Shown: positions 15,019 through 20,219 of the stretch, one piece after another | How the letters are laid out: each line of letters opens with the position of its first letter | How positions within the stretch are numbered: position 1 is the first letter of the stretch | Assembly (NCBI GenBank): GCA_964508975.1 | Contig: CAZDVQ010000074.1 | Span: 1 to 20,219, forward strand | Length of the DNA: 20,219 bases | Direction: 5' to 3' | Origin: CAZDVQ01 sp964508975 | GTDB lineage: Bacteria > Bacteroidota > Bacteroidia > Chitinophagales > Saprospiraceae | Position numbers and translations under genes: made by a program | Notes under the pieces: generated by a model | The model's database searches: none | What the model saw: the letters and a program-made list of their open reading frames with translations, nothing else | Told to the model about the DNA's origin: nothing

Positions 15019-17040
15019 TTATACCGCGTGCTCGTCGGTATCAGTTTTTACATCATCTGCGATTTGAGGAGCTTCAACAACAGCATCTTCAACCACCACG
15101 GCATCGGTGAACAGTTGTTCATCTTCAGCAAATGGGCGTTTGCCGATAAGGCGTTCCACATCTGATTTGAGCAAGACTTCTTTCGAAAGCAGTTCCTGCG
15201 CTAGCAACTCCAACTCATGGTGTTTCTCCCTCAACAAATCTTGGGCGCGTTTATACTGGCCTTCAATCATGGCACGGGCTTCAACGTCGATTAAGCGAGC
15301 TGTTTCATCAGAGTACGGGCGAGTGAACTGATTCTCGTTCATCTGGTCGTAGAACGAAACGTGTCCAACTTTATCGTTCATACCGTAAACACCAATCATG
15401 GCGTACGACATCTTGGTTACATAGTCCAAGTCGGACTGTGCACCCGTAGAGATTTTGTTGAAGATAATCGACTCTGCGGCACGGCCACCAAGGGTCATAC
15501 ACATACGATCGAGCATTTGGTCGGTCGTGTTGATATAGTTTTCCTTGGGCAAGTACTGGGCATAACCTAAAGCTGCTACACCACGCGGTACGATGGTAAC
15601 TTTAACGAGCGGGTGTGCATTTTCTAGGAACCAGCCACAGATGGCGTGGCCAGCTTCGTGATATGCGATAACGCGTTTTTCAGAAGGCGAAATTAGCTTG
15701 TTCTTTTTCTCCAAACCACCAATCATACGATCGATGGCATCGTTGAAATCGTCCATGTCGATTTCCGACTTGTCTTTACGGGCAGCAATCAAAGCGGCTT
15801 CGTTACAAACGTTGGCAATTTCAGCACCAGCAAAACCTGGTGTTTGGGTAGCCAAAATATGCGCGTTAACGGTTGTACCCGTTTTCAAAGGCTTCAAGTG
15901 AACGTTGAAAATCTGTTCGCGGCCCGTCAAGTCTGGTTTATCGATAGAAATCACGCGGTCAAAACGGCCTGGGCGTAAGAGGGCCGAGTCCAAAATGTCG
16001 GAGCGGTTGGTTGCAGCCATCAGGATTACACCTTTGTCGGTGCTGAAACCATCCATCTCCACCAAGAGTTGGTTCAAGGTATTCTCGCGTTCGTCGTTGC
16101 CTTGGAAGGCATTACGGCCACGCGCACGACCGATGGCGTCAATTTCGTCGATAAACACGATACAAGGCGCTTTTTCGCGGGCTTGCTTGAACAAGTCACG
16201 TACACGGCTTGCACCTACACCTACGAACATCTCTACGAAATCGGAGCCCGAGATAGAGAAGAACGGTACGGCAGCTTCGCCAGCTACAGCCTTGGCCAGC
16301 AAGGTTTTACCAGTTCCTGGAGGGCCTACCAACAATACACCTTTAGGTATTTTACCACCGAGTGCCGTGTATTTTTTAGGGTTCTTGAGGAAGTCTACCA
16401 CTTCCATTACTTCTTCTTTAGCTTCGTCCAAACCTGCAACGTCTTTGAAGGTTACAGACACCTTAGTGTCTTTATCGAACAAAGTCGCTTTAGATTTACC
16501 GATGTTGAAAATCTGGCCACCAGGGCCAGCACCACCGCCGCTTACACGGCGCATGATGAACATCCAAATGGCGATGATAATGATGATAGGCAAAATCCAG
16601 CTGAGGATATCGCGCATCCAGTTGATTTCTTCGCTAGCAGATACCTCGATAGCGCCATCGGTGTTGAGGGCTTCGAGTTTATTCTGGAAGAAGTTCAAGT
16701 CGCCATACTTATAGGTATAGTGAGGACCAGCACTGTTGGTGAACTTCATCCTTGTTTTGGAGGTTTTTTGGTGCTCCGGCTTCGACAAGGCTTCCTTTTT
16801 CAAGAAAATCTTGGCATAGCGGTTGTTGGTTACAATCACGATGCGTTCCACATCGCCATTGGTCATGAACTTCTCGAGTTCATTCATACTCTTAATCTCG
16901 GGCACACGGCCACCGAGGGTAAAAAGGTTAAGCGCCAGTATTACAACTGCAATGAAACCGTAGATCCAATATGCGCTGAATTTAGGTCCTCCGCTGTTGC
17001 CACCGGGAAAACGATTGTCTTGTTTGTGATCTTCTGACAT
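15019..17040 (-). CDS. ftsH: ATP-dependent zinc metalloprotease FtsH
   Basis: The 673-residue product is the membrane AAA+ protease for quality control of membrane and short-lived proteins. Two membrane segments (24-42 and 147-164) flank a periplasmic domain of about 100 residues. The AAA module has Walker A GPPGTGKT (239-246), the pore FVGVGASRVRD, Walker B VFIDEID (295-301) and the SRH with RPGRFDR (356-362). The protease domain has the zinc site HEAGH (461-465). The acidic C-terminal tail ends with a run of Val/Asp/Glu residues. It lies between rsfS and a cytochrome c gene. Confidence 0.98.
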   Translation of the reverse strand: MSEDHKQDNRFPGGNSGGPKFSAYWIYGFIAVVILALNLFTLGGRVPEIKSMNELEKFMTNGDVERIVIVTNNRYAKIFLKKEALSKPEHQKTSKTRMKFTNSAGPHYTYKYGDLNFFQNKLEALNTDGAIEVSASEEINWMRDILSWILPIIIIIAIWMFIMRRVSGGGAGPGGQIFNIGKSKATLFDKDTKVSVTFKDVAGLDEAKEEVMEVVDFLKNPKKYTALGGKIPKGVLLVGPPGTGKTLLAKAVAGEAAVPFFSISGSDFVEMFVGVGASRVRDLFKQAREKAPCIVFIDEIDAIGRARGRNAFQGNDERENTLNQLLVEMDGFSTDKGVILMAATNRSDILDSALLRPGRFDRVISIDKPDLTGREQIFNVHLKPLKTGTTVNAHILATQTPGFAGAEIANVCNEAALIAARKDKSEIDMDDFNDAIDRMIGGLEKKNKLISPSEKRVIAYHEAGHAICGWFLENAHPLVKVTIVPRGVAALGYAQYLPKENYINTTDQMLDRMCMTLGGRAAESIIFNKISTGAQSDLDYVTKMSYAMIGVYGMNDKVGHVSFYDQMNENQFTRPYSDETARLIDVEARAMIEGQYKRAQDLLREKHHELELLAQELLSKEVLLKSDVERLIGKRPFAEDEQLFTDAVVVEDAVVEAPQIADDVKTDTDEHAV

Positions 17041-17081
17041 GAAGGTGCAGAAATTGAATGAGTGAATGTAATATTAAACGG

Positions 17082-17109
17082 TAAAGGTAAGAATAATATG
17101 CTTAAGCAA
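17082..17109 (-). promoter_or_regulatory. Possible ftsH promoter
   Basis: On the minus strand, TTG (17107-17109, in the last codons of rsfS), a 17-base spacer and TACCTTTA (17082-17089) match the Bacteroidota consensus except for the last base. It would give a leader of about 36 bases before the ftsH ATG. Read-through from rsfS is the alternative. Confidence 0.45.
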
Positions 17110-17497
17110 CATTATCGTACTTAGTAACAACGCCATCGCCCCATAGTTCTTCAATTCGATAAAACTCTCGCGTTTCTCGATGAAAAACATGGACAACCAC
17201 GTGGAAATAATCCATCAATACCCAAGAGCCTTGGCGTTTGCCCTCCAAGTGACCCGGTTCAATACCCAGGTTCTCCCAGGTATTCTTTTCTATACGTTCG
17301 GCTATAGCGCTCACCTGAGTATTGGAATTACCGTGGCAAACGATTAAAAAATCGGTTGAGGCATCGTCAATACCTTGCATATCGACCTTGACAATATCAA
17401 GGCCCTTGACATCTTGAATAGACTCGATGATATCAGCGATCAACTGGGTGACCCATGCGGCTGGACGAGTCTTTTTTTTACGGACTACCTTTGACAA
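17102..17497 (-). CDS. rsfS: Ribosomal silencing factor RsfS, with a TTG start
   Basis: The 131-residue product belongs to the RsfS/Iojap family, which binds ribosomal protein uL14 and blocks subunit joining when nutrients are short. Family features are LIADIIESIQDVKGLDIVKVDM, DASTDFLIVCHGNSNTQVSAIAERIE, and the conserved GSWVLMDYFHVVVHVFHRETREFYRIEELWGD block near the end. The start codon must be TTG at 17497: an in-frame TAA lies five codons upstream, no ATG or GTG lies in between, and the first Met inside is about 40 residues in. It precedes ftsH, a common pairing in Bacteroidota. Confidence 0.95.
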   Translation of the reverse strand: MSKVVRKKKTRPAAWVTQLIADIIESIQDVKGLDIVKVDMQGIDDASTDFLIVCHGNSNTQVSAIAERIEKNTWENLGIEPGHLEGKRQGSWVLMDYFHVVVHVFHRETREFYRIEELWGDGVVTKYDNVA

Positions 17498-17552
17498 AAC
17501 TTGATTTTTGATTTAAAGAAAGCATATTAACGCTAATACCCGCCTAAATGGT

Positions 17553-18884
17553 TCAACCTTCCTCAAAAAAAGTAACCCCAAAGGTTTTCAGTTCTTCCAA
17601 AACTGGCTCGTAAACTTCTTGGCTAGTAGGAATTAATACGCCGCGCTCTTGGATTTTACCCTGGAGCACCAGTTTTACAAATATACCCAAAGGCAAACCA
17701 ACGAGCTTCGACATGGCGGTGTTCACCGAGTCTTCACCGTGGATAACCAAAGTAGATGTAGCATGGTGAATTTTACCTTTCAGCTCGTATTCAAACTTGT
17801 GGTGCATGATGACCATGTCCTTGTCGTTTGGTTTCATCACCCATTTGCGTTCCAGCAAGTGTTGTAAAATCTGGGCAGGCGATGCATTTTCAAGGCCAAT
17901 CTTGGTATTGTCAAAAATACCCAGCCATTCTAGTTTTTTCATCACCTCCGAGTCGACGGGCTGGCCGATGAACTCAGCTAGGCGCTCGCGCACATTCATG
18001 CCTTTGCCTTGGCTTTCGTGCAAGTATGCCTCGATAAGCTCGCGGTAAGTCAACTCATTAGAGGCCAAAATCGGGTATGAATCATCGGTTAAGCCAAGCT
18101 GTACAAACACGTTCCAAGCATCGCAGTAACCTTTGTAGCGCAGGGTTGCCCGCAAAATGGTGGGACAATCTTCTAGTTTGTAGTGGCTTACATACAGCAG
18201 CGAATCGCGGTTGGCGTAGGCCTCGTATACGCCCATGTTGGGAATATCAATTTGCTCAATGTTCTTGAACAAACGGTTGTAGGGAATATACTTGTACTTA
18301 TCTTCAAACTTGTACTGCGCTGTGCCTTGGCCGGCCAGAATAACGTTTTTAGGGCTCCATGAGAATTTATAGTGCCATGGATTATCGTCGGAATCAGGTG
18401 AAACCAAGCCGCCTGCGTATGATTTAAACGACAGCAGCTTGCCGCCCTTGGCCCTGATCTCGTCAATTTTCTGCATCGCCGACATGTGGTCGATACCTGG
18501 GTCAAGGCCCATTTCGCCCATGAAAATCAGGGCTTTATTGCGGGCATCGTCGTGGAGTTCGTATATTTGCCTCGACACGTAAGAGGCTGTAACCAAGTGT
18601 TTTTTGAGTTTCAAGCAATCAGCCGCCACGGGCAAATGCAAGTGTGCAGGCAAGAGCGAAACCACGATATCGGCACGGCCAATCAGGTCGCGGCGGTCGT
18701 TATCTTTCATCACATCCAGCCAGATTCCCCTGCCGTTCGGGTTACCGTTAACTTTTTGGGCAGCGGCCTCTGGCGAGGCATCGGCCACGGATACAAACCA
18801 TTTATTCTCGGCGGCATTGTCCAGTAGGTAATTTATCAGGGCGGTAGCCGAGCGTCCGGCACCAATAACAAGGATGTGTTGCAT
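17553..18884 (-). CDS. Saccharopine dehydrogenase (L-glutamate-forming / reductase) family protein
   Basis: The product is 443 residues from the ATG at 18884 (MQHILVIGAGRSATALINYL). It has an N-terminal Rossmann fold with GAGRSA (8-13) and a second strand ending in VADAS, then GEMGLDPGIDHMSA, typical of LYS9-like saccharopine reductases, and the long substrate domain with FKSYAGGLVSPDSDDNPWHYKFSWSP. The likely reaction is interconversion of saccharopine with aminoadipate semialdehyde and glutamate using NAD(P), in lysine breakdown; an alternative is a related carboxy-spermidine-type enzyme, though the GGL and NPWHYKFSW motifs favour LYS9. The upstream start at 18914 was refused because it overlaps the -7 box. 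The partner (lysine-forming) enzyme is not in the window. Confidence 0.88.
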   Translation of the reverse strand: MQHILVIGAGRSATALINYLLDNAAENKWFVSVADASPEAAAQKVNGNPNGRGIWLDVMKDNDRRDLIGRADIVVSLLPAHLHLPVAADCLKLKKHLVTASYVSRQIYELHDDARNKALIFMGEMGLDPGIDHMSAMQKIDEIRAKGGKLLSFKSYAGGLVSPDSDDNPWHYKFSWSPKNVILAGQGTAQYKFEDKYKYIPYNRLFKNIEQIDIPNMGVYEAYANRDSLLYVSHYKLEDCPTILRATLRYKGYCDAWNVFVQLGLTDDSYPILASNELTYRELIEAYLHESQGKGMNVRERLAEFIGQPVDSEVMKKLEWLGIFDNTKIGLENASPAQILQHLLERKWVMKPNDKDMVIMHHKFEYELKGKIHHATSTLVIHGEDSVNTAMSKLVGLPLGIFVKLVLQGKIQERGVLIPTSQEVYEPVLEELKTFGVTFFEEG

Positions 18885-18911
18885 AATGTGGTGTGCGTTG
18901 ATTCTTGGCCG

Positions 18912-18919
18912 CAAAGGTA
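18912..18919 (-). promoter_or_regulatory. -7 box of the saccharopine dehydrogenase-like gene
   Basis: TACCTTTG on the minus strand is a full TAnnTTTG match, with transcription likely from near 18907 and a leader of about 23 bases. The -33 position holds only a weak GTTAAG. The same eight bases form the -7 box of rRNA promoter P2. Confidence 0.6.
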
Positions 18920-18996
18920 AGCAACTGAACGATGAACTTAACTATCTAATCATAATCTTTAGTGTCATTTACTCATTTTATCCATCGTCATTTTTT

Positions 18997-19209
18997 CTTT
19001 CAGGGCGCTTCCCCTCGCGTACAGGGGCGTATACTATACGCCCCTACACTAGGCTCGGGGCCGCTACGTTACGCGGCTCGCTGTTCGCTCGGCCCTTCGC
19101 CGCCCCGCCTGGCTGTGGTGGAGACGTTTCAAGAAACGGCTCTACGGGGCGGCTCGGTCTGGCGCTTTGCGCCACCGCTCCACATCGCTAGCGCGAAAGC
19201 CTACCTCAC
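18997..19209 (+). repeat. Intergenic palindromic repeat R1, copy E (long form)
   Basis: It begins CAGGGCGCTTCCCC, carries a 23-base near-perfect palindrome (19023-19033 with 19035-19045, AGGGGCGTATA/TATACGCCCCT), and then matches copy A in inverted orientation through GGCTCGCT, CGGCCCTTCGCCGCCCCGCC, a CGTTTC-tt-GAAACG hairpin and GGGCGGCTCGGTCTG. It ends in CTACCTCACGG, where TCA is the complement of the stop codon of the beta-lactamase gene. With 18885-18996 it fills the gap between the two minus-strand genes. Confidence 0.85.
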
Positions 19210-20027
19210 GGTGCTCCAAAGCCCAGTAATTGCAAGGCTTCCAGGCTTACTTGCTTGCGGATACCCGCAAAGTTATCCATATTAAAATCAGGCAGTGGTT
19301 CAACGCAGGTCGCAAAGAACATTTGTCGGTCGTTGACTTGAACATAGCCCACGAACCAACCCGTATTATTACCCTCGCGCATAGCCCAACCCGTTTTACC
19401 GCGTAGCTGGTAATTATCGGTATGCTCGTGCAGCAGCATTTTTTTCACGATTTGCTCGGTCCTTTTAGAAATAGGCAGCATAGAGCCAGCAAAGCGGCGC
19501 ATAAAATCTATTTGTTCAAATAGGCTGATGCGGGACGGACCTTCCAGCCAGAATTTATCCAAGGTTTGCTCATTGAACTGCATCCCGGGGTAGCCCATTT
19601 TATTGAGGTAGGCACGCATGCGCTCCAGACCAACGTTTCGGGCAATTTCCTGGTAGCAAGGCACGCAAGATACTTTGATGGCCTCGGCAAAAGTTAGGTC
19701 TTTTTCCCAGGAGGCTATCTGTCGTTTTTGGCCATCCCATTTAAACACAAAGGAATCGCTGGCAACCACGCCCGTTTCGAGCGCAATGATAGAGTTGGGT
19801 ATTTTAAAGGTAGAAGCTGGGAGAAAACCCTGGTTGGCCACCGTAAAATCGTTGGAATAGTATTTATCCTCAGCCAGGTCGTAGAGTAATATGGCGCCTT
19901 TGAGTTTGGCCTTTTGCAGGATTTGCCCTAGTTGTGGCTTGGTGATGTAGTTACCTGAAAGTTGGGTTTGCTGGCTGGGTTTGCAAGCGGCCAAGGCTAA
20001 ACAGCAAAGGAGAAGAAAACGGAACAT
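19206..20027 (-). CDS. Class D (OXA-like) beta-lactamase family lipoprotein
   Basis: The 273-residue product starts at the ATG at 20027 with a lipoprotein signal (MFRFLLLCCLALAAC, lipobox Cys15), so it is probably anchored in the envelope. Class D active-site elements are present: S72-T-F-K75 (nucleophile and the lysine that is normally carboxylated), S120-C-V122, W160 in DKFWLEGP, and K211-T-G213 followed by WFVGYV. The YGN element is replaced by YPG (146-148). The family opens beta-lactams; it also includes sensor-type relatives, but there is no transmembrane sensor domain here. The substrate range cannot be read from sequence. An ATG further upstream (20111) precedes the promoter box and was refused. 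The stop codon lies in the end of repeat R1-E. Confidence 0.92.
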   Translation of the reverse strand: MFRFLLLCCLALAACKPSQQTQLSGNYITKPQLGQILQKAKLKGAILLYDLAEDKYYSNDFTVANQGFLPASTFKIPNSIIALETGVVASDSFVFKWDGQKRQIASWEKDLTFAEAIKVSCVPCYQEIARNVGLERMRAYLNKMGYPGMQFNEQTLDKFWLEGPSRISLFEQIDFMRRFAGSMLPISKRTEQIVKKMLLHEHTDNYQLRGKTGWAMREGNNTGWFVGYVQVNDRQMFFATCVEPLPDFNMDNFAGIRKQVSLEALQLLGFGAP

Positions 20028-20048
20028 GGGAAAAGCGGTATTAGGCCA

Positions 20049-20056
20049 CAAATTTA
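20049..20056 (-). promoter_or_regulatory. -7 box of the beta-lactamase gene
   Basis: TAAATTTG on the minus strand is a full TAnnTTTG match, 21 bases before the chosen ATG, with transcription likely from near 20044. No TTTG lies at the -33 distance. It supports the start at 20027 over 20111. Confidence 0.5.
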
Positions 20057-20174
20057 GTAGGAAGTAAGGGAAATTAGCCTTGCTTCCTGGTAAATTCAAC
20101 ATGAAAATCATAAATCACAAGGGATAACGAATCGCGTGAGGTCAATGCCATTAAGCGTTAATTGTTCAGGGTTT

Positions 20175-20219
20175 TATAACCACCCCGTCTGCGTTACAGG
20201 GTGTAAAACACCCTGTGCG
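20175..20219 (+). repeat. Palindromic repeat R2, copy 3 (cut by window end)
   Basis: TATAACCACCCCGTCTGCG matches the start of R2 copies 1 and 2, followed by a perfect 9-bp hairpin ACAGGGTGT-aaa-ACACCCTGT at the position of the hairpin in copy 1. The expected CCCCTCCTT palindrome lies past the window edge. From 20057 to 20174 I see no other gene or signal. Confidence 0.85.

Noticed and set aside
16069..17037. 322-residue open frame on the plus strand
   Set aside because: It is antisense to ftsH, whose motifs are all intact; no family signature appears in the plus-strand frame.

Overview
The window is chromosomal DNA of a Bacteroidota (Bacteroidetes) bacterium. Four things point there: the 5' end of a 16S rRNA gene preceded by promoters of the Bacteroidota type (-33 TTTG / -7 TAnnTTTG), a giant secreted protein ending in a type IX secretion (Por/T9SS) sorting domain, SprB-type repeats, and genes without Shine-Dalgarno sequences. 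A Saprospiria- or Chitinophagia-like lineage is my guess, at low confidence.

Layout. 1-728: 16S rRNA 5' end (minus strand), its leader with a boxA-like site, two tandem rRNA promoters, then GC-rich repeat copy R1-A. 729-2682: two overlapping minus-strand genes for exported proteins (a lipoprotein and a MORN-repeat protein). 2683-3053: divergent region with repeat R1-B. 3054-9285: plus-strand giant T9SS adhesin-like protein and a secreted kelch-type protein. 9286-10839: dnaB, whose stop codon touches that of the kelch gene. 10840-11574: a 735-base divergent dnaB/clpX region almost filled by nested inverted repeats (R1-C, R2-1, hairpin, R2-2, R1-D). 11575-12807: clpX. 12807-13334: a small cassette, a four-helix-bundle (S23/IVP family) gene bracketed by inverted arrays of 7-base repeats. 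13328-18884: minus-strand block of saccharopine dehydrogenase-like gene, rsfS, ftsH, membrane cytochrome c and proline dehydrogenase. 18885-19205: promoter plus repeat R1-E. 19206-20027: class D beta-lactamase-like lipoprotein. 20028-20219: its promoter and a cut-off R2 copy.

How the parts relate. The core genes form ordinary housekeeping sets: replication (dnaB), proteolysis and quality control (clpX, ftsH), ribosome silencing (rsfS), and proline and lysine metabolism with a possible electron acceptor (cytochrome c). The unusual content is between genes. Two families of structured repeats and one heptad-bounded gene cassette sit in several of the larger gaps, often touching or supplying stop codons of flanking genes. 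The best candidate for an under-described system is the four-helix-bundle cassette at 12807-13334: its complementary ends recall the intervening sequences that carry this protein family inside 23S rRNA, but here it lies between two protein-coding genes.
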